A stretch of 64,000 bases of DNA from Trichoplax sp. H2 (taxonomy: Eukaryota > Placozoa > Uniplacotomia > Trichoplacea), in NCBI GenBank assembly GCA_003344405.1, contig NOWV01000129.1, forward strand, positions 124,001 through 188,000, read 5' to 3'. A model generated the notes under the pieces. That model saw only the letters and a list, made by a program, of their open reading frames with translations, did not search any database and was not told the origin of the DNA. A program made the translations under genes and the position numbers. This document shows positions 10,569 through 29,788 of the stretch, in pieces; the stretch's first letter is position 1, and each line of letters starts with the position of its first letter.

Positions 10569-13500
10569 ATGCAAGTGTCTAATCTTTATAGCAACGACGC
10601 TGACACAACCAGTTCGGATGCTGATTCAGATCCTGAATTACTACCTGGCTGGGAGAAAAGTAAAACATCGACTGGAAGAACCTTTTACGTTGAGTGAGTT
10701 CTACAACATCGTTATCCATCATTCTACAGCCAGCATAATACAGTACTCCAATACAGACTGCATCATCATTCTTCATAACTTCTTTCGGTGTTCATTCCCT
10801 TGGCCATTTTCATTCTATTCAGGTTGCATCGTCTCACCGGCTATTATCAATCTCATCAGTCTATCATGTAGTTAGGCTGGAGTCCTTTGCTAAATACGCA
10901 TATCATGATACAATTGACTTTTGCTTTTGTAACAACAAACTTTTCCATGCATAATATGTATTGTATTGATCTACAGTTCGACAGCTAACTCAATACTCTA
11001 GTAGCGACTGGATGATTGTTGTTATTCCTTTTGGCTTGGGCTAATCGCTGATGCGTTTAGGCTAGAAATCAATTACTGTACTTATACGAGATTGACTTCT
11101 GCCTTCTTGTACTAGTCATGGCATAACAATCATTTACATCGAATGAATTCCGCTACACCTGCACTGTATTTGCTTTTATCCAAGGTTCTACAGCGAACAC
11201 AATACTCTAGTAAGGACTGCATGATGGTTGTTGTGATAGTCATAGACTTACCCATTTTCATTCCGGTTAGGCTAGGTTGGGCTAGTCTCTGCTACGATGA
11301 TGACGGCATATTTGTACCATGGAATGAGGCATTGATCCGGCTTAAGTCCTTTGCTAATCGGCTTCTGCCCTCGTATACAAATAATGTCGTCGTTGATATG
11401 AATACGATGTGATAATACTATTAGCCTGATTGTCATAATTCTTAAATCAACAAATGTGATAACCCTTAAAGCTTCTCCATGTAGCCAGGATTCTGATTCA
11501 TTTCAATTTAGTGTGCAATTACTTTCATGGTATTAAAGTCATCATGTAATCAAAGAATGTTGTCAATATGCAAAACAAGTACACATCAAATCCACGCATT
11601 AACCCCATGTTCACAGTCAAACTCACTTTGGCTTCTCCTGGTAGCCATAATTCTGTCTTAGTTGCCTTCCCCTTGTTCTCAACCAATCTGTATTACATTA
11701 CTTGTATGCTTGTACTACGTAAAAGTAATTTTGCAGTAATAGGATGTTGTCAAGGCTATTAATGATACTCATATAAATGGACTTTATCTTCATTTCTTTA
11801 TCGTTATAATGTACACGTTTACTATACTGTACAATGCTAACTGAAATACTGTACATGATTGTCTTATTGATAGCCATAATACTCAAACGACACAGTGGGA
11901 ACATCCGCAACGTAGCCACAAGAAACCGCATCAAAAGATCGGTAATGCACCATATACTAATGCTAGTGTAATTATGCTTTAATGTTGACAATCTTCACAC
12001 ATCAAGAAATCATAATAGAGCACTCTAGTTGCACTGTATGTTGTATTCATTCAATCATCCGTTGCTTAAGTTAATCATGGATGATCATCTTAGTCCATGC
12101 CTTATGCAATTCTCTTGTTGCACCGTATGTTGTGTTCATAAAATCGTCCATGGTATCAACTTACTGCTATTCTGTAGGTTACTCGTTCTTTGTGTTAATA
12201 AAGGTTAGCCATGCCAATTAGCAATTCAATAATTCCAATTCTAATCTCAGATTTACCATTTGGCTGGATTCAAATCAAGAACGAAAATGGTACAATTCTC
12301 TATGTCAAGTAAGTTGTTCATTAAAGTGTTACTCCAAAGTCATGATAGAAATGAACTACTGTAATCATAATCAATACGATTCCAAAGAGTTGATGCATTT
12401 TAATACTGTTAGAGTATGCAATAAAATTATTTAAATTAGGTAGCCATCAAGATATTCTTGTAATAATTTCGGTAATCGCATTTCAACAATCTTATTTAGT
12501 CAAAGAAATCAAAAGAAAACCTATGTAGATCCAAGATTAGCTTTTCGAATGAAGAAAAATCGCCGAGTATTTGATGCTGTTTCAACATCAATGGACGTCC
12601 TACAGGGTAGAAACTTATCCGGTGGAATTGCACTAATAACTGGAGCTACTAGCGGAATTGGTTAGTTTGTGGTCTTACTAGGTCTAAAATTAGTAATTTT
12701 ATTCGATTTGCTGCTTTTGAGTAGTTATGAGCCCTTTGTATATACGCGTAAAGTGTATATAACCTTAAAATCTCAATTTAAAGCTAGTACATCTGATCTA
12801 GTATAAATTTAGGAAAAATTTTAATTCATTACGATAGATAAGGGAATCATGGCTTATATTATTGTTATTTAGCATATAAAATTATGAATAATTCGTATTT
12901 ATTTCCATGTATGACAATGAATACCGTCAATGGTTATACACACACAATCAATTAGTATGTTATTACTTCATAAAGACGTAGACTACTGGGCAAATAGATA
13001 ACTTCAAAATTGATTAGTAAATTCAACATATCGGATACATGCTAAGTGCAGCCTAAGCTTATTTTTATCATGTAAAACTTGACTACACTCATAGATTTAT
13101 TAGAATATTGCTGCTCGATCGATACTGGTATTACATTCTAGCTCTGATATCATTGCTAGTAAATGATTGATTATTGTCTTATAGCCAAATTGCTGATCAA
13201 TGTTTAGGATTTGAGACCGCTCGAGCTCTCGCACTGCATGGGGCTTTAGTCATAATGGGCTGTCATGATATCGTAAAAGGATCTATCGCAGCAAAGAAGA
13301 TTACAAAAGAAGAGGTTCATCTACTCTTTAAATTACGAACAATTAAGATATGAGACCTATTCGTACAAGTTAAAAAAATGAGGCAGTTACCCATAATTTC
13401 TATTTGCAAATACTTCCCTTCTACTACTGTACATAATTATAGCAAGACTTAACTTTTTATATTTTCTGCCCTAATTATTCTGTGTTTTCATAGCCTCTGG

Positions 13501-14585
13501 CGAAGATTGACGTTATAGAAGTAGATCTATCGTCTTTAAAGAGTATAGCATGCTTAGCTGATGAAGTTTTAAAAAAATACAGGTCGGCAACTTTATGGGA
13601 TTACTACGTGAAAAATTACCTTGACTAAGGTCTGATCAATCTTGTATTACTTGTATCATTCAGGCAATTACATGTAATCATTTGTAATGCTGGTGTATTG
13701 GGATTACCGTGGAGACTAACTACGGACGAATTGGAATACACTTTTACTGTGAATTATATTGGTCATTTTTATCTCGTAAAATTGTTAACTGAGCTTCTTA
13801 TTTCCTCCTCGCCGGCAAGAGTTGTTGTTATTTCTTCTGAGTCTCACAGGTCTGCTGAATTATGCTTGTCAAACATTCACATATTATCGCATTAAGAATT
13901 GACGTCTTTTGCATTGCAATTTCATTTTAGATTTCCCACTACTGATGGAAGTTCGTTTAATGTGGAAAATATTCTACCTTCAAAACAGCAATTTATCCCA
14001 ATGGAGGCTTATAATCAATCCAAATTATGTGGAATATTATTTAGTAACGAATTCAATCGTAAATATTCATGCTACGGTGTGACGTCGAATGCGGTTCACC
14101 CAGGCAATTTATTGCCAACTTCGCTATGTCGAAATTCATGGTTTTATACAATTTTATTTTTATTGGCTAGGCCTTTTGCTAAGTCTACTGTAAGTAGCAT
14201 TGCTAATGAATGATATAGATGTATTCGATATTTCGCAGTACGCTAAAGTTATAAGAACCTCAACAAATTTAATATATTAAGATCAACAAGCTTGCTACTA
14301 CTCGTATCCGTATTCCACAATTAGTATAATTTTATAATATGAAATTTGATGGATAGTTTATTTCTCTCGTTTTAATTGTTATAATCATTTTAGGTGCAAG
14401 GTGCTGCTACGACTACTTTTTGTGCAGCAGCTAGAGAGTTGAATGGTGTTGGCGGTTCTTATTTTAATAATTGCCAACGCTGTGATCCATCGCCTGAATC
14501 TCAAAATGAAGAGTTAGCAAGAGCTCTATGGAAATATACTGAAAGTTTATTAAGCTGTAGAACGATTCGGTTACTTCCTCAATAA
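10569..14585 (+). CDS. WWOX: WW domain-containing oxidoreductase, complete, 9 exons
   Basis: Two WW domains followed by a short-chain dehydrogenase; in animals a scaffold for PPxY partners with a steroid/retinoid-type SDR fold. Exons: 10569-10693, 11874-11941, 12251-12308, 12500-12660, 13208-13314, 13494-13582, 13664-13849, 13931-14189, 14394-14585. All junctions are GT-AG and in phase, giving 414 residues, the length of human WWOX. WW1 spans about 24-53 (LPGWE to QWEHP). WW2 spans 66-95, and its second aromatic is Tyr (KTYVDP), as in vertebrate WWOX. The SDR part shows the cofactor motif TGATSGIG (131-138), CNAG (210-213), the ISSES strand and the catalytic YNQSK (Tyr292, Lys296). The C-terminal [10 protein letters not shown] segment is kept. 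A basic patch between the WW domains (RSHKKPHQK) may replace the vertebrate nuclear signal. No defect is seen. Confidence 0.97.
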
Positions 14586-14899
14586 ATTAATAAATTCTGT
14601 ATTTATAAATTATTATGAACCATTTCCTCGATCATGAGTAGTCAAATGAAATTCTTATATGCCACCCAAATCCTAAACTACCACCGTATGTACATATTTT
14701 ATTAGGATAAATAATTATTTGCTGTGTTATTGATACAGTATATCCTGATAGTTATTATTGTTATAATTAGAGATAATAAATATCCACTATAATCATGACA
14801 AATTACTTAATGAATACTATGTAAACGTGTATCATTTTATTTGCTGTTAATGCATCAATTTTATACCTCTTAACTGACTGAAAATAAAGCTGTTTCTAC

Positions 14900-15853
14900 C
14901 TAAGGTGCTATCTGAATCGGATCAATACAAATATATCATTAATTAACGGAGATGATAATAACAATAAAAGCATAATCTAAGGCGGTAATAATTAATCAAC
15001 ACAATAGATGACAAGTACGAGTAATAGTAACAAAAAGTTTAGAAATCGTAAACTAAGCTATAAATCGTAATAGGCTTATACCTTATTTCTTGCAAGTAGG
15101 AAAGCGTGCAATCGATCTTGTAGTTCATCAGGATATTTTTCAAAGTTGGTGAGCGCCAGTATTTACTCGTATAAACGAAAATAGGTACTCTTTCTTTTGT
15201 ACTAGTACGTAGAATACTAGAATTAGTGTCAATCTAGTACTCCATGAGTAACTCACTTTAAGATACATCTGGCACATTGCTCGATATAAAATTTAGCTTG
15301 TTTTGTTTTAACGCGACACAATCAATGCTTGGCTTCACTACGTTCAAATTTAAATAAACTCGTGTCGAAAAATTAATCAATGTGACAAGATAGCCATTAA
15401 AAAGATCACTTGCTATTACATGATGTATATATTTATTTATTGTAATCCACACAATTTTTACTTATCCAGAGATAATATGCATTTCTTTACAAGACCATTC
15501 CTGAAGTTATAAATCATTATTTATATAATTAATTACCTTATTTACAACATCGAGATAGACAGCGCAAAGTGAGTTCTATTGCTTTAAATGTTATGACATT
15601 ACTATGCATAAAACAACTTGAAGGCTCTTCCGCTTAAATTAAAAAATAATAATGACAGTACAGTCATGAATGAATGCTTAAAAAGCGTTTTAGCTGAATG
15701 TATATCATGCAGTCGTTTAGTAAGAATTTCTATAATTACAATGATACTAGTACATAATTTAAACCTGTTTTTATCATTTCGTAAAACTATCATTGCAATT
15801 ATACATATAAAATGCAGAGGCTCAGCACTTGTCATGGTTAAATTTATGGACAA
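14900..15853 (-). CDS. weak candidate gene, possibly helical-repeat protein
   Basis: Several minus-strand segments have coding-like composition but no family I recognise. An open frame runs from 15853 (inner ATG at 15835) to 15602 and is rich in Leu/Ile/His. A segment near 15590-15550 reads KAIELTLRCLSRC before a possible donor. A segment near 15400-15260 contains NGYLVTLINFSTRVYLNLN and ends SSNVPDVS then stop. Two of the possible joins keep phase. Further segments near 15160-15082 (FEKYPDELQDRLHAFLLARN) and 14978-14908 could be more 3' exons, but an in-frame stop blocks the simplest join. It lies just downstream of ATG16L on the same strand. It could equally be decayed DNA. Confidence 0.25.
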
Positions 15854-16177
15854 GGAAAACGTGAGCGAAACTTGAACATTTGGTAGTTTCTATTAGGGTT
15901 ATTAACTGTAAATGTCCGATGCTCTTCGAATAGTATTAAGTACGGCGTCCACTCATTGCAATTGCTGAAAAATTATAACTTCTTTCAACTAATGTAGTTG
16001 TTTCACAATTTAATAACAAGTCGAAGTACTAATTGAATGATAATTAACGTTAAAATAATTCATTTTTCGTGACATTTAAAATATCAAAAATCATTGTACA
16101 GTAGTTTGGTTTCACGCACATTGAAATATGCAAAATGCAATTATTATAATGAAATACGACGAAAAGCCAACTTTAAC

Positions 16178-22853
<6,676 letters not shown>

Positions 22854-23317
22854 CTTGATGGAGTGGATTGAGCAAATAACGCAAGCGCACCTCCTTCCTT
22901 TGTGCAGGTCACCCTTTGGGTGGCGTCTTGCTGTTTTTACCTTCACCCTCCAACCCCGAGTGAAGCCAAAGTGAATGAGACGTGATGACTGTATGAAGCG
23001 CTTCGTTCGTTTTCTATTCAATGGAAAGCTGCCTTGTCAGTCATCCATCCGCTCTTCCTGTCAGCTCAGTCTCATTGAACTACAGTTGACTACTGTATGG
23101 GTATTCGATTTATTTTCTCCTCAATCGAAAGCGGCCTTCGATCTGTCCAGTCTTCTGTCCTTCATGAAATTCGACGTTGATCCGATCCGGTTCTGCTCCG
23201 GACCTCGGTCCGCAGAGGTACAGTGCAAAGTACTGACTGGTCTGACGAGAGCTACTGTACACTGTACACTGTACTCTCCAAGTCTCTAGTCTGGACGGAG
23301 AAGAAGTTTTGCTGATG
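22854..23317. promoter_or_regulatory. presumed ATG16L 5' flank with a small GTAC cluster
   Basis: The region upstream of the ATG16L start at 22853 is locally GC-richer, as in the other gene 5' flanks here. At 23218-23275 it carries a short tgtacactgtacactgtac run. The frame is open upstream of the ATG to 23021, but the family begins at the inner Met at 22853, so that Met is chosen. Confidence 0.4.
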
Positions 23318-24560
23318 TCGGTGCAAGCAAATGTCGAAAAATTGAGAAAATTTGCGAGTTTGTGCAATTGATTTTCCATTTTCAATTCAATTTTATACCA
23401 CAACGAAAGAGAACGAGTTGATTGACAAGATTCCGTCGTCGAACTATCAGTGCAGTACTCAGTGTACGCACTGTACAGTACTGTACTGTATTAACCAATC
23501 CTATTTCGTAGCATTTGTGCCTATAAAGGGAGTTGAATTTTGGGCAATTTTGGTATAAGCAATTGTAGAAAAGTGGCGAGCTGGTGCAATCAATTTTGCA
23601 TTTTCAATGCAATTTTATACCAAACGAAACAGAATGAGTTGATTGACAAGATTCCGTCGTCAAACTATCAATACAGTACTCAGTGTACGCACCGTACTGT
23701 ATTGACCAATTCTATGTTGTAGTATTTGTGCCTATAAAGGGAGAAGAATTTATTTTTGGCGATTTTGATACATGCAAATGTAGGAAAGTGGCGAGCTTGT
23801 GCAATCGATTTTCCATTTTCAATGCAATTTTATACCAAACGAAAGAGAACGAGTTGATTGACAAGATTCTGTCGTCAAATTATCAGTACAGTACTCAGTG
23901 TACGCACTGTACTGTATTGATCAATTCTATTTTGTAGCATTTATGCCTATAAAGGGAGTTGAATTTTGGGCAATTTTGGTACAAGCAATTGTAGAAAAAT
24001 GGCGAGCTTGTGCAATCGATTTTCCACTCAATTTTATACCAAACGAAAGAGAATGAGTTGATTGACAAGACTCCATCGTCAAACTATCGGTGCAGTACTC
24101 AGTGTACGCACCGTACTGTATTGACCAATTCTATGTTGTAGCATTTGTGCCTATAATAAAGGGAGAACAATTTATTTTTGGCGATTTTGATACATGCAAA
24201 TGTAGGAAAGTTGCGAGCTGGTGCAATCGATTTTCCATTTCAATTTTATACCAAACGAAAGAGAATGAGTTGATTGACAAGACTCCTTCGTCAAACTATC
24301 AGTACAGTACTCAGTGTATGCACTGTACTGTATTGACCAATTCTATGTTGTAGCATTTGTGCCTATAAAGGGAGTTGAATTTTTGACAATTTTGGTACAA
24401 GCAATTGCAGAAAAGTGGCGAGCTTGTGCAATCGATTTTCAATGCAATTTTATACCAAATGAAAGAGAATGAGTTGATTGACAAGACTCCATCGTCAAAC
24501 TATCAGTGCAGTACTCAGTCTACGTACTGGACTGTATTGACCAATTCTATTTTGTAGCAT
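23318..24560. repeat. tandem array of about 204-221-bp units with dimeric (A/B) higher-order pattern
   Basis: Six copies are anchored by gagttgattgacaag at 23415, 23636, 23851, 24055, 24267 and 24471 (spacing 221, 215, 204, 212, 204). Each copy also has cagtactcagtgtacgcac, then gaccaattctat, then gcctataaagggag. Between anchors the spacers alternate. Type A reads gttgaattttgggcaatttt, near 23530, 23955 and 24370. Type B reads gaatttatttttggcgatttt, near 23740 and 24165. The real repeat is therefore a dimer of about 416-436 bp. Periodic 60-87-codon open frames are artefacts. Confidence 0.93.
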
Positions 24561-24892
24561 GAGTAGCTAGGAATAACTTTATGACGAGACTGAACTGCTG
24601 TACTGGAAAGCTCCAAGCTGATTTTTTACTGACAGTACAGTATACTGAAGCAGCGTTCATTGCCATGGACATTACACACTGTACACGAATAGTACTACGC
24701 TACTGTATACTGGGAATTGGGACAAAGTCGCTATCATGGCGAGCCAGAGCATTGCAATGGAAGATCTTTGGAATCTGTCAGTCATGCTCTTGTTAGAAAC
24801 TTGAGCTATGCTATGCCAACCCATGATTAACCCGCAGTCTAAAGCTGACAACTCTGGTACCAGCTATGCTGTACTCAAGAATAGAATTGTTC

Positions 24893-25758
24893 CTATCCAT
24901 TGCACAGTATCTTAATCATTTGCCAGCTATTTTGCATCCAAGTCATTCTCCGCTCAGTAATGCAAAGAATCGTAGGTTCTCCTCCATTTCTATCATCGAT
25001 ACTCTTCACAGTGAAGGCTTGCTTCCATGCTAAACCATTCAGCATCAAATGTCCTAAGTCATAGAAGAAAAGTATCGGTTGTCTTGCATGATTGGGATTC
25101 AGTGCCCCTTCCTTGCTAGCCACAGTCATTTGCATACAACTCGCTCTGCATTCCCACTGTTCATGAACAAGTAGCACTGCACCTCCATGCTCAATTGCTC
25201 ATTTAGGAAATTAGATCGCTTCGCGGCGTCATAATCGATCATGGATCGGTAACCTTAACTGTTCGACACCGTCATTTTGCCTACTCTGCACTTGGCTAAA
25301 TGCCTTGAAGAAAATAAATCAATATCAATATAGGGTAATAATATTGTCATATTGATTAACTGTATACTAGTGTACACTGTACAGTATAGAGAGCACGAGA
25401 CGGATATACGTACTACAGGACCTGAACCATTTCGAGAGCGAGTTCGGTAGTCCAAGCCCATCGTCAACATGCCTAAGAAAGGCCAAGCTAAAGGTAAACC
25501 TCCATCAAATGGAGAAAATGAAAGCAATCATTGCATCTACCATTTTTTATAGTCTATAAAATAGACCAGCAAGATTGTCGTTTGACGAATGTAGTCATGG
25601 AATAGGGCTATCGTAATCAAATTGATAGGAGCTATTTTTATTCTAGATTTACCTTTGCCTACATGACCAATTTTGGCCCTTGTTTGCAAGGATTGAATTA
25701 GGTCATGCAACGATCGTAGTTTTGTTATTTTACGATCAGCCAACCACTGGAATAGCAT
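24893..25758 (-). CDS. candidate two-exon gene of unknown family, antisense over PIN4 exon 1
   Basis: Exon 1 would be 25758-25653 (35 codons plus one base, [20 protein letters not shown] at the start) with donor GTAAAT. Exon 2 would be 25176-24893, after a cag acceptor, with matching phase and containing ILFFYDLGHLMLNGLAWKQA and a stop. Together they encode about 130 residues. Composition is coding-like, and exon 2 is a long open frame for this genome. I recognise no domain. The intron would contain PIN4 exon 1 (25469-25493) on the other strand. The acceptor has a poor pyrimidine tract, and phase agreement alone has a one-in-three chance. Confidence 0.33.
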
Positions 25759-27188
25759 GATACTACGCTACACTACTGTCGAAGTAATCATATTAAACGT
25801 AGATGGTATCAATCGAGTTGTTCAAACTCTTCATATCATAACATTGACTGCATGACAGACGTCATTGCCAATGCTACACAAGGTGTTTGGTTAATGAACG
25901 CAACCAGTTTAGTCGGTTGGCAACGCTGTGATGAATGGCTTGAATTGAATTTGATATTGCATTTTGTGTATAGTCTATCTTATAAATAATAAATATGCTA
26001 TTTCTACCCTGCATATATTTCATCAAGGCAAAGGGAGCTCATCCACTAGTGCAGCAGAATCAGCTACATCTTCCGATAAGAAAAAGGGCAAGAGTAAAGG
26101 TGGCACTGCTGTAAAGGTAAGCCTACGACAAGAAACCTTGACAACGCTGCTACGCCATGGCATCATGATGCAGTAGCATTTGAGTGCATTCGATAAAATG
26201 GTCCTTAGTGTTTTATCGATGGCAGATACAGCGTGATTATTAGAATGGCTCTACTGACGGTGCTATAAAATAGAAGATATCTGCAATTACGTATAGATTG
26301 AAGCTAGGCTGCTACCCATTGAATGATGGTTCATTGCATTCACATCTCTAAAATTAATTTACTATTACAAATACAGTAGTTCATTCCACTAGTACACCTT
26401 CAGTATTCTCTTATTATACTTGCTAGGTTCGACATATACTATGTGAAAAACACTCTAAAGTTATGGAAGCTATGGCCAAATTAAAGGAAGGAATTGCTTT
26501 CAATCAAGTAGCTACGCAATACAGTGAAGATAAAGCTAGACAAGGGGTAAGCAAGCAACACAAAATACAGCATAAGATAGTCTTGGACCTAGAACGGGCG
26601 ATAATTACTGTAGTGTTACATAAATCTCGTTCAGTAAAAATAGATGGCAAATTTTTAGTAAATAGTTGTAAGTAATCACGATATTGATAGTCTTACTTGT
26701 TATACTAGGGTGATCTAGGATGGATGACTCGGGGATCAATGGTAATAAGTTTGCTATACTTACACTTAAATTAGGCATTGCTGTCATGATAACAGTTGTT
26801 GTACTTATCTAATCCGTTGTTGCAATGCAGAAATGTACTTTAGCCAATTGTCATCTTTTTCTTTGGCATTGTGAATCATTGAATCGAATGAATAACCTAA
26901 TTAAAATTGCACAGTGGCTACAAAACCATTTTAACTTGCAGCCTAATTACTTTTCTTTTGCATGATTGAGGAAATAACGCAACATGTAGAATTATAATGT
27001 CTAATAGATATGGTAGCTTTCTGTATATCTTTCTAAGCAATCTTCTGCATGTAACTGCTTAGGTTGGACCATTTCAAGAAGCTGCCTTTAACTTGGAACC
27101 TAGCACGGTAGCCAGTCCATCATATACAGACCCACCAGTTAAAACTAAATTTGGTTATCACATCATTATGATTGAAGGGAAAAAGTAG
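25469..27188 (+). CDS. PIN4: parvulin-type peptidyl-prolyl cis-trans isomerase PIN4, complete, 5 exons
   Basis: A parvulin PPIase that turns Xaa-Pro bonds; in vertebrates it acts in nucleolus/chromatin, ribosome biogenesis and mitochondria. Exons: 25469-25493, 26028-26116, 26427-26546, 26709-26741, 27063-27188. All are GT-AG and in phase, giving 130 residues against 131 in human. Residues 1-38 are the basic, Gly/Ser/Lys-rich tail ([14 protein letters not shown]...), disordered in the family. The rotamase domain follows in order: [65 protein letters not shown]. No WW domain is present, which separates it from PIN1. The 33-nt exon 4 codes for the GDLGW turn. No defect is seen. Confidence 0.96.
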
Positions 27189-28620
27189 AATAACTACATG
27201 AGTGCTAAATTTAGGCACGTCATTTTTAAGCGTTGTATATATATCGTAAGATATTATTTGTAAGCAGTCACGATGTGTTCATTTCTATAACGTAATATCT
27301 TGTAAAATCATGGTAGCGTCAATTTCAATACCACACAAATTTAGAGATGTTTGGTTTATTATTGCCGCCATGGCATGGATGCTGGCACAGTGAGATAATG
27401 TTGATATGCGAGAAGACGGATATGGTGGCTATTCTACTTTACCTTCCGAAATTGAGGAATAATTGACGTTGACATAGACGATGCTAAAATGTGTGATACA
27501 ACCGAGAACACAAAAATAGCATTTATTTTGATATCAACGCCTCAAAATAGGCTTCCCAATAGAGTAGAAGATGAAAACTATCCCTTATTGGAAATATTTC
27601 TATTTAGGATTTATTGAACTAGATTAAAAAGAATAAATGATTACAACGTTCAGGATCAACTCTAATAAATTGATATTATGCCATTTTACTCTAAAGTTTA
27701 TATACGTGTATTTCTTCGTCGCATCAAAGCTTCTATTTCTGTCTTACCATATAGAAAGATTGAATGTATTTTTCAATTGTTGACAAGACTACAACGTTAG
27801 ATTAAAATATCTAGCTAATCTCTACTAAGACCACTTTACAGTTTTGAGAGAGGAATAAATAACAAGTGGGATAATATCATCTCTGTAACTTCTTGATGAA
27901 ATGTTTCAGCCAGTGTTTGAATATCTGCCAGATCCAATTTAATGTATTAAAATACGAAAGTTAGGAGTTAATACTTCAAGCCATTTCGTATCTAACCTGA
28001 GTCATGGATTTTCTATAGAGTGTATTACTATAAAGTTTTAGAAAAATTATGTCTGCTATAATTTCCCTATCAAGATCGCGCTAAAGGTTACATGCTCATC
28101 GTTAAAATGCCATATTAGTATCACAACGCCCTATTGCAAACTATCATGCTATTGACTAATTTATTGTTCGATGATATACCCTTTACGCGTGCTAAAATTA
28201 GAAATTTTATTAATAAAAAAGGCTAATTTTTATCGATACAAGATACAGCTGAATAATGAATCATTAAGAGAGTAAGCATAACAATGTAGTAAACTGTTAT
28301 TTAAACTGAACGTGAGAATTTTAATATTGTGGTTATATCCTGCCAAATAAATATCTCCAAGTAGCAGCATTAACAAAAATTGAGTAAAAGTATATTCAAA
28401 TATCTCCTTTAAAGTTTGGTAGTTAAGATACAGAATCAATCAATTCTATTACTTATCAACATAAAATAGGTTCAATTAACAATAATTATAATTATCAGAA
28501 AATGCCCTGTTGGGTTGATATCTGACCTCTTTTGTAGATCCCTTGAGGAAAGTTGTTTTATTACAGTAGTTGATTTTGATCACTTTTTAAAGCTTTTCGT
28601 TACATGAATTAGTTAAAAGC
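27189..28620. other. no gene recognised
   Basis: This is AT-rich sequence downstream of PIN4. AATAAA occurs at 27632-27637, rather far for the PIN4 transcript end. I see no exon chain on either strand. Confidence 0.5.
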
Positions 28621-28627
28621 ATTATAC

Positions 28628-28962
28628 TTTTGTCTTTAAGTGCAGTAAAATCATATTTAGTTATTAGTAGCAAATTGTGCCTAGTAAACACAACAAGAAC
28701 GTAGCTTCCATTTTATACTTTTAGCAGATTTTGAGAAGCAGCCAGTAGAAATATAGATAAATAGGAACATTCAAACTGAAATATAAGTTAATATTTTTGT
28801 CTTTTCAAGTGCAGTAAAATCATTCTTTCAAGTTATTATTAACAGATTATGCCTGGTTAGCACAACAAAGAAGTAGCTTCTATTTCATCATTTTTAGCAG
28901 ATTCAAGAAGTAGCTAGCAGAAACATAAATAAATAGAAATATTCAAATTGAAATATAAGTTG
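28628..28962. repeat. imperfect tandem duplication, about 167-bp unit
   Basis: Copy 1 is about 28628-28793 and copy 2 about 28795-28962. Both share tgtctt-aagtgcagtaaaatcat, agcacaacaa-gaagtagcttc, tttttagcagatt and aataggaa-attcaaa-tgaaatataagtt in the same order. The gcagtaaaatcat word also opens the later duplications at about 29260 and 29600, so the array seems to continue toward the GPCR gene. Confidence 0.8.
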
Positions 28963-29259
28963 AAAAAGGTACTATTTGACAATGGAAAGGAAATAGCAAG
29001 AAAAAACGTTTTAAACATAGGATAGTAATGAATAGCTCGCAGTCGTTTCAGGAAAACAAATAAGATGATTCATTGCTATCGTCATATTAGCTGTAAAATG
29101 ATTAAAATGATTCATTGCTGTATTATTAGACTAAACATGGTACCAGTTGGAGATTCTAATTAAAATGAGATTGAATAGTGATAGTCACAATTCTATTATA
29201 CCTAAAAAGATCCGTACTTGTAATTTATTTAATATAGCAATGAAATGTAAGACTAACAG

Positions 29260-29590
29260 TAAGTAAAATCATTTCAGAATGATAACATCTGTGATCGCCA
29301 TTCTATCAAGGTTATTCTGCATAGTTGTAGTAAGCTAATACACCCATCAAATAACTCCCTTGAATAAGAGTACATTACTCAAAACAATTACCTAGATAGT
29401 CCCCACGTCGGGCCAATTGGTATAATCCTATTGAGGTAAGTTTATGACTTCAACAAGAATTCTACAGCTGTAATTATGATTTCGTGGAAGCTATTTGGGC
29501 AATGGATATCTGTTGAACTGATAAATACGTATAGGTACGAAGTACTTGTACTCGCGCTCTTTTACATAGGAAGACTTGAATTATAGAAAT
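29260..29590 (-). pseudogene. degraded duplicate of the GPCR 3' end and its downstream flank
   Basis: 29264-29585 aligns by eye with 29603-29884. Shared words are taaaatcatttta/cag, ttctgcatagttgta, ggccagttgg/ggccaattgg, ctgaggtaag/ttgaggtaag, gcaatggatatctg/taatggatacttg and gcgctctttt...ataggaagacttga. The second copy includes the last roughly 30 codons of the intact GPCR, so the first copy is a broken copy of that tail plus 3' flank. Offsets change from 343 to 302 bp along the pair, so indels have built up. Confidence 0.75.
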
Positions 29591-29788
29591 GAAGTAGAAG
29601 ACTAAATAAAATCATTTTATAATGGTAAGATCCATAGCCTCCATTCTACCATGATAATTCTGCATAGTTGTATGCTTTGAATTAGAGTACATTTATTCGA
29701 AGTGGTTACACAGAAAGCTCAAATGCCAGGCCAGTTGGAATACCCATGCTGAGGTAAGATTGTGACTTTGGGAATTCTTCCACCGTAA

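Noticed and set aside
22854-23021. N-terminal extension of ATG16L (start at 23021)
   Set aside because: The added residues are Arg/Lys-rich with no family match; the inner Met at 22853 fits the ATG5-binding N-terminus.
23352-24353. Series of 60-87-codon plus-strand frames with the same protein words
   Set aside because: They follow the 210-bp tandem units and break at every indel between copies.
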